Made by a program: the position numbers and the translations under genes
Notes under the pieces: generated by a model
What the model saw: the letters and a program-made list of their open reading frames with translations, nothing else
The model's database searches: none
Told to the model about the DNA's origin: nothing
Part shown: positions 18,915 through 29,041 of the stretch, one piece after another
Layout of the letters: every line of letters begins with the position of its first letter
How positions within the stretch are numbered: the first letter of the stretch is position 1
Assembly: GCF_020164435.1 (NCBI RefSeq)
Contig: NZ_JAIUDQ010000004.1
Location: 124,001-188,000, forward strand
Length of the DNA: 64,000 nucleotides
Direction: 5' to 3'
Source: Phyllobacterium lublinensis
GTDB taxonomy: Bacteria > Pseudomonadota > Alphaproteobacteria > Rhizobiales > Rhizobiaceae

Positions 18915-19254
18915 TTTCAACGTTTCCCCTGTGTGTCACTCTTTTAAGCGAATCGCAAAAAGAAGAACAGCTTATGGCCGGAAGTCTAGAGGTTGCATCA
19001 ACGTTGCGTCAATCAATCCGCATCGCCGTCATCGAGTCATGCACCGATAATAATTCGTGTCAGACCAAAGAAGGGGTTTTCTCACGGGTTCAATCCGGCC
19101 TAGGTTCAGTGGCTTTAATCGATCTTAACAATGGGTCTGACCCCCAGGTTTATTGACTCCGTGATGACACCTGCTATGTGTCGCGTGCCTTTTGGATTTT
19201 GTCTGACCGGCTTCCAGAAACGGCATTTCCTTTCCTCCACGAAAGACCGTAAAC
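18915..19254. other. Intergenic region between DUF4164 and tkt (divergent promoters)
   Basis: No gene supported. It must hold the promoters for the zapA pair and for tkt; a tkt promoter candidate is listed separately. Confidence 0.5.
19153..19180 (+). promoter_or_regulatory. Candidate sigma-70 promoter of tkt
   Basis: TTGACT at 19153 and TATGTG at 19175 are 16 bp apart, about 75 bp before the tkt start. This fits the alphaproteobacterial housekeeping pattern. It is a visual match only. Confidence 0.35.
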
Positions 19255-21240
19255 ATGACCAATTCTGAAAAATCCAACCAAATGGCCAATGCGATCCGCT
19301 TCCTGTCGGCGGATGCAGTGGAGAAAGCCAATTCTGGCCATCCGGGTCTTCCCATGGGCGCAGCCGACATTGCGACCGTGCTCTTTACCCGCTTCCTCAA
19401 ATTCGATCCCAAGGCGCCGCAATGGCCGGATCGCGATCGCTTTGTGCTCTCGGCCGGTCATGGCTCGATGCTTCTCTATTCGCTGCTGTATCTTACCGGC
19501 TACGAAGACATGACCATCGAAGAAATCAAGAACTTCCGCCAGCTGGGCTCGCGTACAGCCGGTCACCCGGAATATGGCCATGCCTCCGGAATCGAAACGA
19601 CAACGGGTCCTCTCGGGCAGGGCCTCGGCAACTCCGTGGGCATGGCACTGTCAGAACGCATCATGAATGCGCATTTCGGCGATGACCTGGTCAATCATTA
19701 CACCTATGTCATTGCGGGCGACGGCTGCCTGATGGAGGGCATCAGCCAAGAGGCGATCGCACTTGCGGGTCACCTGAAGCTGAACAAGCTCATCGTGTTC
19801 TGGGACCACAACAACATTTCCATCGACGGTCCGGTTTCGCTTTCCGACAGTACCGATCAGCGCGCCCGCTTCGAGGCGTCCGGCTGGCATACGCTGGAAA
19901 TCGACGGCCACGATCAGGATGCCATTGCCGCGGCAATCGAGGACGCGCACAAATCCGACAAGCCGACCATGATCGCCTGCAAGACGACGATCGGATTTGG
20001 CGCGCCTACCAAGGCCGGCACCAACAAGGTCCATGGGTCACCGCTTGGGGCAGAGGAACTTGCCGGGGCTCGCAAGGCACTCGGCTGGACATCGGAGCCC
20101 TTCGTCGTTCCGTCGGATATTCTTGATACCTGGCGCAGTGCGGGGCTGCGTTCCGTCAATGACCGTACTGCTTGGCAGCAGCGTCTGGAAGCCAAGGATT
20201 CCAACACCCGTTCGGAGTTCGAGCGCCGTATTCGCGGTGATCTGCCCGGCAATTTCGAAGCGGCAATCGTTGCCTACAAGAAAAAGCTTTCCGAGGAGAA
20301 GCCGAAAGTTGCCACGCGCAAGGCCTCCGAGATGGCACTGGAGGTCATCAACGGCGTTCTTGCCGAAACGATCGGCGGTTCCGCCGACCTGACCGGTTCC
20401 AACAATACCAAGACCAGCCAGACCCAGAACATCACGCCTGAGGATTATGGTCAGCGCTATGTCCATTATGGCATTCGCGAGCATGGCATGGCGGCGGCGA
20501 TGAACGGGATTGCGCTTCACGGCGGTCTGATCCCCTATTCTGGCACATTCCTGACCTTCTCCGATTATGCGCGCGGTGCAATGCGCCTTTCGAGCCTGAT
20601 GGGCATCCGCGTTGTCTACGTCATGACGCATGACTCCATCGGTCTCGGTGAGGACGGCCCGACGCATCAACCGGTCGAGCATCTCGCGGCCCTGCGGGCG
20701 ATTCCGAACAATTACGTGTTCCGTCCCGCAGATGTTGTTGAGACAGCCGAGTGCTGGGAACTGGCACTGAAGTCGCGCAAGACACCGTCGACGATCGCGC
20801 TCACTCGACAGAATCTGCCGACCGTGCGTACCGAGCATGTGGATGAGAACAAATGCGCCTACGGTGCCTATGAGCTCGCAGCGGCGAATGGCAAGGCGCA
20901 AGTCACGATCTTTGCGACCGGCTCGGAAGTCGAGATCGCGCTTAATGCGCGGGCACAGCTTGAGGCCAACGGCCATCCGGCACGCGTTGTTTCGGTCCCC
21001 TGCTTCGAATTGTTCGAACAGCAGAGTGAAGAATACAAGCGTGCACTGATCGGCGATGCGCCAGTCAAGGTTGCAGTTGAAGCCGCGATCAGGCTCGGCT
21101 GGGACCGGTTTATCGGTCTGGACGGCATCTTTATCGGCATGACCGGTTTTGGCGCCAGCGGCCCGATCGAGGCGCTATACAAGCATTTCGGCATCACGGC
21201 GGAAGCAATTGTCGCAGCGGCAGAAGGCAAGTTGAAATAA
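19255..21240 (+). CDS. tkt: Transketolase
   Basis: TPP-dependent transfer of two-carbon units in the pentose phosphate pathway; cytoplasmic. It is 661 aa, the normal length. TPP-binding motif GDGCLMEG is at 155-162, with N187 of the HNN segment. Substrate-site histidines His30 (GHPG) and His69 (AGHG) are present, and the C-terminal pyrimidine domain carries [11 protein letters not shown]. It opens a carbon-metabolism block (tkt, gap, pgk, fba) in one orientation. gap follows after 60 bp. Confidence 0.97.
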   Translation: MTNSEKSNQMANAIRFLSADAVEKANSGHPGLPMGAADIATVLFTRFLKFDPKAPQWPDRDRFVLSAGHGSMLLYSLLYLTGYEDMTIEEIKNFRQLGSRTAGHPEYGHASGIETTTGPLGQGLGNSVGMALSERIMNAHFGDDLVNHYTYVIAGDGCLMEGISQEAIALAGHLKLNKLIVFWDHNNISIDGPVSLSDSTDQRARFEASGWHTLEIDGHDQDAIAAAIEDAHKSDKPTMIACKTTIGFGAPTKAGTNKVHGSPLGAEELAGARKALGWTSEPFVVPSDILDTWRSAGLRSVNDRTAWQQRLEAKDSNTRSEFERRIRGDLPGNFEAAIVAYKKKLSEEKPKVATRKASEMALEVINGVLAETIGGSADLTGSNNTKTSQTQNITPEDYGQRYVHYGIREHGMAAAMNGIALHGGLIPYSGTFLTFSDYARGAMRLSSLMGIRVVYVMTHDSIGLGEDGPTHQPVEHLAALRAIPNNYVFRPADVVETAECWELALKSRKTPSTIALTRQNLPTVRTEHVDENKCAYGAYELAAANGKAQVTIFATGSEVEIALNARAQLEANGHPARVVSVPCFELFEQQSEEYKRALIGDAPVKVAVEAAIRLGWDRFIGLDGIFIGMTGFGASGPIEALYKHFGITAEAIVAAAEGKLK

Positions 21241-21300
21241 TCTTCAAAGTTCCAGCATAATCCAACCAAGGGCTCCAAGATCCCCAAGGGAGAGACAGAA

Positions 21301-22308
21301 ATGACAGTTCGCGTTGCAATCAACGGATTTGGCCGTATCGGCCGCAATGTTCTTCGCGCCATCGTGGAATCCGGCCGCACCGACATTGAGGTGGTCGCAA
21401 TCAACGACCTCGGTCCGGTCGAGACCAATGCGCACCTGATGCGGTATGACAGTGTTCACGGCCGCTTCCCGGGAACAGTAACTGTTTCCGGCGACACGAT
21501 CGATGTTGGCCGTGGCCCGATCAAGGTCACCGCTGTACGCAATCCGGTCGAATTGCCGTGGAAAGAACTGAACATCGATATCGCGCTCGAGTGCACCGGT
21601 ATATTCACGGCCCGCGACAAGGCGGCGGCTCACCTTGAGGCAGGCGCGAAGCGCGTCATCGTCTCGGCGCCTTCCGAAGGCGCTGATCTGACTGTCGTCT
21701 TTGGCGTCAACGATCACAAGCTGACCAAGGAGCATATGGTTATTTCCAATGCTTCCTGCACCACGAACTGCCTTGCGCCGGTTGCCTATGTCTTGAACGA
21801 GGCGGTCGGTATCGACCATGGTTTCATGACCACCATCCACAGCTATACCGGCGATCAGCCGACGCTCGACACGATGCACAAGGATCTTTACCGGGGACGC
21901 GCCGCGGCGCTGTCCATGATCCCGACCTCTACGGGCGCCGCCAAGGCCGTCGGCCTTGTTCTGCCGGAACTGAATGGCAAGCTGGACGGAACTTCAATTC
22001 GCGTTCCAACCCCCAATGTCTCGGTTGTGGATTTCAAGTTTGTTGCCAAGAAGTCGACCACTCCTGCCGAAATCAATGACGCCATCAAATCAGCGGCGAA
22101 CGGCAAGCTGAAAGGCATTCTCGGCTATACGGATGAGCCCAATGTATCGATCGACTTCAACCACGATCCGCATTCGTCTGTGTTCCACATCAGCCAGACG
22201 AAGGTCCTGGAAGGTACATTCGTGCGCGTTCTGTCCTGGTACGACAATGAATGGGGCTTCTCGAACCGCATGGGTGACACCGCTGTCGCTTTCGGCAAGG
22301 TAATCTGA
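21301..22308 (+). CDS. gap: Glyceraldehyde-3-phosphate dehydrogenase, type I
   Basis: Oxidises and phosphorylates glyceraldehyde-3-phosphate with NAD. The 335-aa protein starts with the NAD fold [16 protein letters not shown]. The catalytic Cys153 lies in SNASCTTNC, and His180 in [10 protein letters not shown] activates it. The C-terminal [12 protein letters not shown] is intact. A GGGAGAGAC ribosome-binding site precedes the ATG. It lies between tkt and pgk and is followed by a terminator. Confidence 0.97.
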   Translation: MTVRVAINGFGRIGRNVLRAIVESGRTDIEVVAINDLGPVETNAHLMRYDSVHGRFPGTVTVSGDTIDVGRGPIKVTAVRNPVELPWKELNIDIALECTGIFTARDKAAAHLEAGAKRVIVSAPSEGADLTVVFGVNDHKLTKEHMVISNASCTTNCLAPVAYVLNEAVGIDHGFMTTIHSYTGDQPTLDTMHKDLYRGRAAALSMIPTSTGAAKAVGLVLPELNGKLDGTSIRVPTPNVSVVDFKFVAKKSTTPAEINDAIKSAANGKLKGILGYTDEPNVSIDFNHDPHSSVFHISQTKVLEGTFVRVLSWYDNEWGFSNRMGDTAVAFGKVI

Positions 22309-22332
22309 GTGGCGCCTGCCTGAACCAGTTCG

Positions 22333-22363
22333 AAATGGCGGGTCGATACACCCGCCATTTTTG
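22333..22363 (+). terminator. Intrinsic terminator after gap
   Basis: AAATGGCGGG pairs with CCCGCCATTT (10 bp, 8-nt loop) and is followed by further Ts, 25 bp beyond the gap stop. Confidence 0.88.
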
Positions 22364-22434
22364 TTTGTGATAGAATTGTCCGGTCCATCAGGCATGCTTG
22401 CCGATGTGTACCATTTCAAATGAGGGTGATGACG

Positions 22435-23628
22435 ATGCCAGCTTTCAAGACGCTTGATGATGTCGATGTTGCGGGAAAACGTGTTCTGGTGCGCGTGGAC
22501 CTGAATGTCCCCGTTGCCGATGGCGCCGTTACCGACGCAACCCGCATCGAACGCGTTGCACCCACCATCCTCGAACTTTCCAACAAGGGTGCAAAGGTTA
22601 TCCTCCTGGCGCATTTCGGCCGTCCCAAAGATGGACCCGCGCCCGAATTTTCCCTGAAGCCGATCGCCCATGCCGTTGCAAAGGTAATCGATCGGAACGT
22701 GCATTTTGCCGAAGACAGCATTGGTGACAAAGCTGCCGAAGCCGTTGCGAAACTGAACAATGGCGAGATCCTCCTTCTGGAAAACACCCGGTTTTACAAA
22801 GGCGAGGAAAAGAACGATCCGACCTATGTTGCGGCCTTGGCGGCCAATGGCGACCTTTACGTCAATGACGCGTTCTCCGCGGCCCATCGCGCCCACGCCT
22901 CTACCGAAGGACTTGCGCGCGTGCTGCCGGCCCATGCCGGGCGGACCATGCAGGCGGAACTCGACGCTCTCGAAAAGGGTCTCGGCAACCCCGAGCGTCC
23001 CGTCGTTGCCATTGTTGGCGGTGCCAAAGTATCTTCGAAGCTCGACCTGCTCGGCAACCTCGTCCAGAAAGTCGATGCGCTGGTGATCGGTGGCGGCATG
23101 GCCAACACGTTCCTGGCCGCCCAAGGCGTCAAGGTGGGCAAGTCACTCTGCGAGCATGATCTGGCTGCGACGGCGCGTGAAATCATGGCGAAGGCAAATG
23201 CGGCCAACTGCACGATCATCCTGCCCGTCGACGCCATCGTCGCCTGGCATTTCGAGGCCAATGCGCCACACCGCGCCTATGGTCTCGACGCAATCCCCGA
23301 CGATGGCATGATCCTTGATGTCGGTCCGCAGTCGATAGAACGCATCAAGGCGGCGATCGACGATGCTAGGACACTGGTGTGGAACGGACCGCTGGGCGCA
23401 TTCGAACTGCCGCCCTTCGATCAGGCGACGGTTGCGGCCGCCCGCCACGTGGCTGCGCGTTCGAAGGCTGGCCGCCTGGTCTCGGTTGCCGGAGGTGGCG
23501 ATACGGTAGCAGCTCTCAATCATGCGGGCGTTGCTGACGATTTCAGCTACGTGTCGACAGCGGGCGGTGCATTCCTAGAATGGATGGAAGGCAAGCCGCT
23601 CCCCGGTGTGGATATACTCAAAAGGTGA
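22435..23628 (+). CDS. pgk: Phosphoglycerate kinase
   Basis: Transfers phosphate from 1,3-bisphosphoglycerate to ADP. The protein is 397 aa from the ATG at 22435 ([20 protein letters not shown]). GAGGG eight bases upstream supports this start; the open frame begins at 22420. The RVDLNVP motif, the substrate segment HFGRP, the hinge region and the C-terminal [13 protein letters not shown] nucleotide loop are all present. Separated from gap by a terminator, it probably has its own promoter. Confidence 0.97.
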   Translation: MPAFKTLDDVDVAGKRVLVRVDLNVPVADGAVTDATRIERVAPTILELSNKGAKVILLAHFGRPKDGPAPEFSLKPIAHAVAKVIDRNVHFAEDSIGDKAAEAVAKLNNGEILLLENTRFYKGEEKNDPTYVAALAANGDLYVNDAFSAAHRAHASTEGLARVLPAHAGRTMQAELDALEKGLGNPERPVVAIVGGAKVSSKLDLLGNLVQKVDALVIGGGMANTFLAAQGVKVGKSLCEHDLAATAREIMAKANAANCTIILPVDAIVAWHFEANAPHRAYGLDAIPDDGMILDVGPQSIERIKAAIDDARTLVWNGPLGAFELPPFDQATVAAARHVAARSKAGRLVSVAGGGDTVAALNHAGVADDFSYVSTAGGAFLEWMEGKPLPGVDILKR

Positions 23629-23932
23629 GCTCGTTTAATTTATCCTGACAGGCGTCTGATGCAGGTTTCTGCACTTCCGGTGCTCATGGACGAATAAGTC
23701 CATGTGCTCCGGTTTTCGAAACCCCGCACCATTGCCATGTCAAGCTATAAACGGGCTCTCCGAAGGAGCCCTCGCAGCGATTATCAGGCGGCGCGATTAA
23801 CGAAGAACAGAAAATGTTATCCTGTTAAATCGGTTGAAAAAATTTCAATCGTTTCAATGTCTTGGTTCGCCATTCCGTTTGGCATAGGCTTCTGATATTG
23901 CCCGGAGCATGCTAAACGGAGTGAAATAATCT
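23629..23932. other. Spacer between pgk and fba with two hairpins
   Basis: No gene supported. Besides the terminator-like structure at 23677-23716 there is a GGGCTC / GAGCCC hairpin at 23753-23771 without a T-run. The AT-rich remainder presumably contains the fba promoter. Confidence 0.45.
23677..23716 (+). terminator. Probable terminator of pgk
   Basis: CCGG-TGCT-CATGGAC pairs with GTCCATG-TGCT-CCGG (7 bp plus 4 bp around a symmetric TGCT internal loop) and is followed by TTTT. Confidence 0.6.
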
Positions 23933-24958
23933 ATGAGCGAACGCCTGGAAGACATCGCGATTGCAATGGTTGCCAACGGTAAGGGCCTCCTTGCTGCCGA
24001 TGAGAGCACTGCAACGATCAAGAAGCGTTTCGATACGATTGGACTGGAATCGACGGCCGACAGCCGGCGCGACTATCGCGAAATGCTGTTCCGCTCCGAC
24101 GAGGCGATGAAGAACAACATTTCCGGCGTCATTCTTTACGACGAAACGATTCGTCAAAGCGCCAAGGACGGAACGCCCTTTGTCGACATCATGAAGGCTG
24201 CCGGCTGCATCCCGGGCATCAAGGTGGATGCGGGAGCAAAGCCGCTTGCCGGCTATCCGGGTGAGACCATCACCGAGGGCCTGGACGGCCTGCGTGAACG
24301 ACTGCAGGAATATTACGAGCTTGGTGCCCGCTTTGCCAAATGGCGCGGTGTGATCGGTATTGCCGACGGCATTCCCACATGGGGCGCGGTAAAGCAGAAT
24401 GCCCAGGCGCTGGCCCGCTACGCGGCCCTGTGCCAGGAAGCCGGGATCGTGCCGATCGTCGAGCCGGAAGTGCTCATGGATGGCAAGCCTGCAACCCACT
24501 CGATCGAGCGTTGCTACGACGTTACGCAATGGGTGTTGAAGACGGTCTTCGATGAACTCTATGACGCCCGGGTCGTGCTTGAAGGCATGATCCTGAAGCC
24601 GAACATGGTCATCGACGGCAAGAATGCGCGCAAGGCTTCCGTCGAGCAGGTGGCGGAACAGACTGTACGTGTATTGAAAGCCACGGTACCGGTAGCGGTT
24701 CCTGGTATTGCCTTCCTTTCGGGCGGCCAGTCGGACGAGGAAGCAACGGCGCATCTCTCCGCGATGAACGCCAACTTCACAACGCCCTGGAAGCTGACTT
24801 TCTCCTATGGCCGTGCGCTGCAGGCGGCTGCCATCAGCGCCTGGAACGGCAAGTCCGAAAACGTCGCTGCGGGCCAGCGCGCCTTCACGCACCGCGCGAA
24901 GATGAACGGTCTTGCTGCAACTGGCGGTTGGAAAAAAGACCTGGAAAAAGCGGCTTAA
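23933..24958 (+). CDS. Fructose-bisphosphate aldolase, class I
   Basis: Cleaves fructose-1,6-bisphosphate by a Schiff-base mechanism. At 341 aa it shows class I hallmarks: GKGLLAADESTATIKKRFD near the N terminus, YDETIRQ, the EPEVLMDG strand, the KPNM segment and PGIAFLSGGQSDEEAT near residue 260. It therefore belongs to the metal-independent aldolases. The minus-strand frame over the same region is its shadow. A terminator follows. Confidence 0.95.
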   Translation: MSERLEDIAIAMVANGKGLLAADESTATIKKRFDTIGLESTADSRRDYREMLFRSDEAMKNNISGVILYDETIRQSAKDGTPFVDIMKAAGCIPGIKVDAGAKPLAGYPGETITEGLDGLRERLQEYYELGARFAKWRGVIGIADGIPTWGAVKQNAQALARYAALCQEAGIVPIVEPEVLMDGKPATHSIERCYDVTQWVLKTVFDELYDARVVLEGMILKPNMVIDGKNARKASVEQVAEQTVRVLKATVPVAVPGIAFLSGGQSDEEATAHLSAMNANFTTPWKLTFSYGRALQAAAISAWNGKSENVAAGQRAFTHRAKMNGLAATGGWKKDLEKAA

Positions 24959-24988
24959 GCGTTTCTTATCCAAAAACGTATCTCATGG

Positions 24989-25017
24989 AACCCGGGCTGG
25001 AATCAGTCCGGGTTTTT
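24989..25017 (+). terminator. Terminator of the class I aldolase gene
   Basis: AACCCGGGCT and AGTCCGGGTT form a stem around a 5-6-nt loop, followed by TTTT. Confidence 0.88.
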
Positions 25018-25038
25018 TGTGGGAGCGTTTTCGGGTCA

Positions 25039-25782
25039 ATGAAGCCTTCGCCGTTTCATCCGCTGGTCAGCTGGCTATTCTATCCGGTCTATGCCTGGCA
25101 GGGGATAGGCGTACGCCTGAGGACTGAGCGCATGTTGCCGCCGGCAGGTCTTCCCGTTGGTGAAATCGCCGGCAAGGACCCGGCAATCAGGCTCCTTGTC
25201 CTTGGCGATTCCTCGTCAGCGGGTGTCGGTGTGTCGGATGCCTGGCAGGGTCTGTGCGTACGGCTGGCGGTACACCTGCAAGGGCGCACGGGCCGCAAGG
25301 TCATCTGGCGTGCGGCAGGATTCAATTCCGCGACATCGGGCCAGCTTCGCGACCATGTCGTGCCCAATCTCGAGCGCGGTTTGTGGACCCATATCGTGTT
25401 GACGACCGGCACCAACGATACCAAGAATTTTCACTCGACCAGTCGCTTCAAGAAGGAATTCGGCGGCCTGCTCTATGCCCTGAAAGCCCGGTGGCCGGAG
25501 GCGCACATCGTTTGGTCGCAGGTCATCGATTTTCGTGACGTACCGGCAATGCCAAAGCTTCTCGGCCGCATTCTGGAAGGGCGTGCAATCGCAATCAACA
25601 AGCTGGGCGAAAGGCTTTGCCGTGAGCGCATGGCAGTGCCGGCAATGCGGCTGCCGGTTGAAGGTCCGGAAGGCTTTTCAGGTGATGGCTTCCATGCCTC
25701 GGCGTTGGGCTATGATGCCTGGGCCAAGCATCTCGTACCCTATGTCCTCAACCTTCCAGAGGCGGAGAACGGGCACAGCTAG
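25039..25782 (+). CDS. SGNH/GDSL-family hydrolase
   Basis: A 247-aa serine hydrolase (esterase/lipase-like; substrate unknown). The block I motif LGDSSSAG places the nucleophile at Ser58. GTND (Asn126) is block III, and the catalytic DGFH (Asp216, His219) is block V. The ATG at 25039 lies beyond the aldolase terminator, so the longer open frame from 24928 is not credible. An N-terminal hydrophobic stretch (LVSWLFYPVYAW) may associate with the membrane. Confidence 0.85.
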   Translation: MKPSPFHPLVSWLFYPVYAWQGIGVRLRTERMLPPAGLPVGEIAGKDPAIRLLVLGDSSSAGVGVSDAWQGLCVRLAVHLQGRTGRKVIWRAAGFNSATSGQLRDHVVPNLERGLWTHIVLTTGTNDTKNFHSTSRFKKEFGGLLYALKARWPEAHIVWSQVIDFRDVPAMPKLLGRILEGRAIAINKLGERLCRERMAVPAMRLPVEGPEGFSGDGFHASALGYDAWAKHLVPYVLNLPEAENGHS

Positions 25783-25808
25783 GAGCCTTCAACCAAGCCT
25801 GAAAGGCT

Positions 25809-25970
25809 CTAGCCGGCGTGGCCGATCAATACCACGATGAACATCGCAAGGATGGCGCCTGCGGCAATTTTCCAGAAATCTCCGCGTTTCTTCAATCCCG
25901 GCCAGCCAAGAGGCTTGATGACGTGCAGTATCATCATCACGATCAGTGCAAATGGCAAAATCTTGGTCAT
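25809..25970 (-). CDS. Small membrane protein (53 aa), unknown
   Basis: MTKILPFALIVMMILHVIKP forms one transmembrane helix. A basic loop (GLKKRGDF) and a second helix (AAGAILAMFIVVLIG) follow. The frame is open upstream to 26036, but the internal ATG at 25970 gives a clean two-helix protein. The ribosome-binding site is weak. No family known to me; convergent with the SGNH gene. Confidence 0.55.
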   Translation of the reverse strand: MTKILPFALIVMMILHVIKPLGWPGLKKRGDFWKIAAGAILAMFIVVLIGHAG

Positions 25971-26092
25971 AGGTAGGGGTGCCTGCACTGGATGATCCGA
26001 GAAGCGACAGTTGTTCTTTCTGGGAAGTATTGTCAATTCCGGCTTTGACTCCGAGTGCGGTATTGGGGATGTTCTAACCCGGGAGGACGTTC

Positions 26093-28003
26093 ATGACATC
26101 AAGATATACAGAGGTCTATGAGGAATGGCAGGATGACCCGGAAGCATTCTGGGCACATGCCGCCATCGCCATCGACTGGGTCAAGCCGTGGGACAAGGTT
26201 TTCGATCCGAACGATGGACCCTACGGGCGATGGTATGCCGGGGCCGAATGCAACACCTGCTACAATGCCGTCGACCGTCATGTGGAGCATGGCAGGGCAG
26301 ACCAGCTTGCACTCATTTACGACAGTGCTGTCACCGGCACGCAGCGCAAGATCACATATAAGCAGCTTCTCGACGACATCAACGCGCTGGCGGCAGTGCT
26401 GGTCGACAAGGGCGTGCGGAAGGGCGATCGCGTCATCATCTATATGGCAATGGTGCCGGAGGCAGTTGTTGCCATGCTGGCCTGCGCACGAATTGGCGCG
26501 GTCCATTCGGTCGTCTTTGGCGGCTTCGCAGCGCACGAGCTAGCAACGCGCATCGATGACGCAAAGCCGGTGATGATCATAGCCACGTCCTGCGGTCTGG
26601 AGCCGGGGCGTGTGGTTGCCTATAAACCCATGCTCGACCAGGCGATCGAACAGGCCAAGCACAAGGTCGAGACTTGCCTGATTCTTGTGCGCCCGCAACA
26701 ACCGCACGTGCTCGTTGAGGGTCGGGATATTGACTATGCCGGGGCAGTTGCTGCAACTGCCGGCCGAAAGGTCGCTTGCGCCACGGTCAAGGCAACCGAT
26801 CCGCTTTACATCCTCTACACTTCGGGCACGACCGGCCAGCCAAAGGGTGTGGTGCGCGACAATGGCGGGCATCTGGTGGCGCTCGCCTGGTCAATGGGTG
26901 CGATCTATGACACTCGCCCCGGCGACGTATTCTGGGCGGCATCCGATATCGGTTGGGCAGTGGGGCATTCATACATCGCTTATGGCCCCCTGTTCATCGG
27001 CGCGACCAGCATTCTCTACGAGGGGAAGCCGGTCGGGACACCGGATGCAGGTACGTTCTGGCGGGTCATTTCCGAACACGGGGTCAAGGTGCTCTTCACG
27101 GCACCGACGGCATTTCGGGCGATCAAGAAGGAGGATCCGAAAGGCGAGTTCATCGGCAAGTACGATCTCGCATCGCTGAAATACCTTTTCCTGGCCGGAG
27201 AACGTGCTGACACAGACACCATAAAATGGGCTGAAGAGAAGCTTGGCGTTCCGGTCATCGATCACTGGTGGCAGACCGAGAGCGGCTGGCCCATGGCTGC
27301 CAATCCGGCCGGATTGGGCATGCTGCCGGTCAAATATGGTTCGCCGGCGGTGCCGATGCCAGGTTACGACGTCCAGGTTCTCGACGACGCCGGTCACCCC
27401 GTCAAGCGGGGTGAACTCGGCAATATCGTTGTCAGGCTGCCCTTGCCGCCTTCCTGCCTGCCGACGCTCTGGAACGCCGATCAGCGCTTCCGCGACGCCT
27501 ACACCACCGAGTTTCCGGGATATTACAAGACCGCTGATGCAGGCATCATCGACGAGGACGGCTATGTCTACATCATGAGCCGGACCGATGACATCATCAA
27601 CGTCGCCGGACACAGGCTGTCGACCGGGTCGATGGAAGAGGTACTGGCGAGCCACCCTGACGTCGCGGAGTGCGCCGTTATCGGTATTGCCGACCATCTG
27701 AAAGGCCAGGTGCCTTGCGGATTCATCGTGCTCAAGTCCGGGGTGACGCGGGCCGAGGCCGATATCGAGCAGGATTGCATAGCTCTCATACGTGAGAGGA
27801 TCGGTCCCGTGGCGGCGTTCAAACTGGCTCTAACGGCAAAGCGCCTGCCAAAGACCCGCTCTGGCAAGATCCTGCGCGGGACAATGCAGAAGATTGCCGA
27901 CAGGGAGCCCTGGAAAATGCCAGCCACGATCGATGATCCTGCAATTCTCGATGAAATCAAGGTGGTGCTGAACGCGCGCGGAATTGGCGTTGGCAGCGAT
28001 TGA
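26093..28003 (+). CDS. prpE: Propionyl-CoA synthetase (propionate-CoA ligase)
   Basis: AMP-forming acyl-CoA ligase of 636 aa that activates propionate, and probably acetate, to the CoA ester. It begins MTSRYTEVYEEWQDDPEAFW, the PrpE-type N terminus. It carries the adenylate loop YTSGTTGQPKG, the A5 motif YYKTADAG, and the C-terminal acyl-lysine region RLPKTRSGKILRG, whose Lys is the usual acetylation switch. GGGAGG precedes the start. No 2-methylcitrate genes adjoin it, so it probably feeds the methylmalonyl-CoA route. Confidence 0.93.
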   Translation: MTSRYTEVYEEWQDDPEAFWAHAAIAIDWVKPWDKVFDPNDGPYGRWYAGAECNTCYNAVDRHVEHGRADQLALIYDSAVTGTQRKITYKQLLDDINALAAVLVDKGVRKGDRVIIYMAMVPEAVVAMLACARIGAVHSVVFGGFAAHELATRIDDAKPVMIIATSCGLEPGRVVAYKPMLDQAIEQAKHKVETCLILVRPQQPHVLVEGRDIDYAGAVAATAGRKVACATVKATDPLYILYTSGTTGQPKGVVRDNGGHLVALAWSMGAIYDTRPGDVFWAASDIGWAVGHSYIAYGPLFIGATSILYEGKPVGTPDAGTFWRVISEHGVKVLFTAPTAFRAIKKEDPKGEFIGKYDLASLKYLFLAGERADTDTIKWAEEKLGVPVIDHWWQTESGWPMAANPAGLGMLPVKYGSPAVPMPGYDVQVLDDAGHPVKRGELGNIVVRLPLPPSCLPTLWNADQRFRDAYTTEFPGYYKTADAGIIDEDGYVYIMSRTDDIINVAGHRLSTGSMEEVLASHPDVAECAVIGIADHLKGQVPCGFIVLKSGVTRAEADIEQDCIALIRERIGPVAAFKLALTAKRLPKTRSGKILRGTMQKIADREPWKMPATIDDPAILDEIKVVLNARGIGVGSD

Positions 28004-28037
28004 TCCAGACCGAAGAATAAAGCGGACTTCTTGACAT

Positions 28038-28063
28038 CCTCCTGACAGAAGGTTGTCAGGAGG
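28038..28063. terminator. 10-bp perfect inverted repeat between prpE and the DUF1127 gene
   Basis: CCTCCTGACA and TGTCAGGAGG flank a 6-nt loop. It stands 35 bp after the prpE stop but has no T-run, and a TTGACA hexamer overlaps its left side. It may be a terminator or an operator for the DUF1127 gene. Confidence 0.4.
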
Positions 28064-28104
28064 GGTGTGCGATAGTGTCTCCGTAGTCACAAGGAGACAG
28101 GGTT

Positions 28105-28404
28105 ATGACTTACGTTGATTTTGGCATTGTTCATACGGTAAGGCGCCTGCTCACGGACTTCGCAGCGTATCGCGAAGAACTGCGTACGGAGCGGCACCTC
28201 AACTCACTGCCCGAGCATGTGTTGAAGGACATTGGCTGGCCGGATGCCTATGCAGAACGGCTGGCGCGCCGGGGTGCGTTGAAAGGAACGGAGGCTGGCG
28301 CGGCAAGTGCCAGCGCCGATCCGGCTCCTCGCAGGATCGACTGGCCGAAGCCGCGCCAGGCGAAAAAGGCAGGAATTACAGGTGGTTTCAGGGTACAATA
28401 CTAA
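28105..28404 (+). CDS. DUF1127-like protein
   Basis: A 99-aa basic protein. Residues 20-50 (AYREELRTERHLNSLPEHVL, then KDIGWPDAY) match the DUF1127/YjiS-type helix-turn motif of small alphaproteobacterial regulators that affect phosphate and RNA metabolism. The remaining C-terminal half is Ala/Pro/Lys-rich and unusual for the short members (about 45-70 aa). AAGGAGAC precedes the ATG by 8 bp. Confidence 0.75.
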   Translation: MTYVDFGIVHTVRRLLTDFAAYREELRTERHLNSLPEHVLKDIGWPDAYAERLARRGALKGTEAGAASASADPAPRRIDWPKPRQAKKAGITGGFRVQY

Positions 28405-28431
28405 GCTATCGAGCGAATGGGAGCGACGCGC

Positions 28432-29019
28432 ATGGAGCAGAAGAAGACGATAGGATTCGTATTCATCGACAAGTTCGCCGATTGGGAGTTCGGGCTGCTC
28501 TCGGGCGCTGCCACCGACTGGTTTGCTGCACGTGCGGTTGCATTGTCGCCTTTGGCTGGCCCGATACGCTCGATCGGCGGCCTGAAACTGGTTCCGGATC
28601 GGGGTGTGAGTGCCGAGGAGAACAGCGATCTCGACGCGGTCGCTGTTATCGGCGCGGAAACATGGCCGCGTGACGATGCTCCTGACATTGCACCGCTCCT
28701 GAATGCCACACTGCAACGTGGCGGCATTGTTGGCGGCATCTGCGGCGGCACGCTCGCTTTGGCGCGCGCGGGCCTGTTTGAAGGACGCAAGCACACGAGT
28801 AATGGAGCAGGCTGGCTCCAGTCGCATATCGGTGATTATCCCGGCTCGTCGCTCTATCAGGATGTACCCTATGCGGTGCGCGATGCCCATATAGTCAGCG
28901 CCGCAGGGTCGGCGCCCGGTACGTTCACAACAAATTTCCTCGAGGCGCTGTTCCCCGAAAAGGCGGGACAGGTTGCCGAGATGCGGGAATTCATCGGGCG
29001 GGAATATCTGGCTGCCTGA
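28432..29019 (+). CDS. DJ-1/PfpI (type 1 glutamine amidotransferase-like) protein
   Basis: A 195-aa member of the DJ-1/ThiJ/PfpI superfamily. It starts MEQKKTIGFVFIDKFADWEF, with the conserved acidic residue near 19. The nucleophile elbow GGICGGTLAL contains Cys104. GGGAG ahead of the ATG at 28432 selects this start over 28417. Family members act as chaperones, glyoxalases or amidohydrolases; which one applies here is not clear. It forms a same-strand cluster with the next two genes. Confidence 0.83.
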   Translation: MEQKKTIGFVFIDKFADWEFGLLSGAATDWFAARAVALSPLAGPIRSIGGLKLVPDRGVSAEENSDLDAVAVIGAETWPRDDAPDIAPLLNATLQRGGIVGGICGGTLALARAGLFEGRKHTSNGAGWLQSHIGDYPGSSLYQDVPYAVRDAHIVSAAGSAPGTFTTNFLEALFPEKAGQVAEMREFIGREYLAA

Positions 29020-29041
29020 TCGGCAAGATGAGGATCTGACC

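Noticed and set aside
22090..23124. 344-codon minus-strand frame opposite gap and pgk
   Set aside because: It covers two certain glycolytic genes in antisense and shows no recognisable protein motif.
23912..24973. 353-codon minus-strand frame opposite the class I aldolase gene
   Set aside because: It mirrors the aldolase frame along its full length; coding signatures are only on the plus strand.
24928..25038. Longer N terminus for the SGNH hydrolase
   Set aside because: It would begin inside the aldolase gene and run through that gene's terminator, so the ATG at 25039 is preferred.
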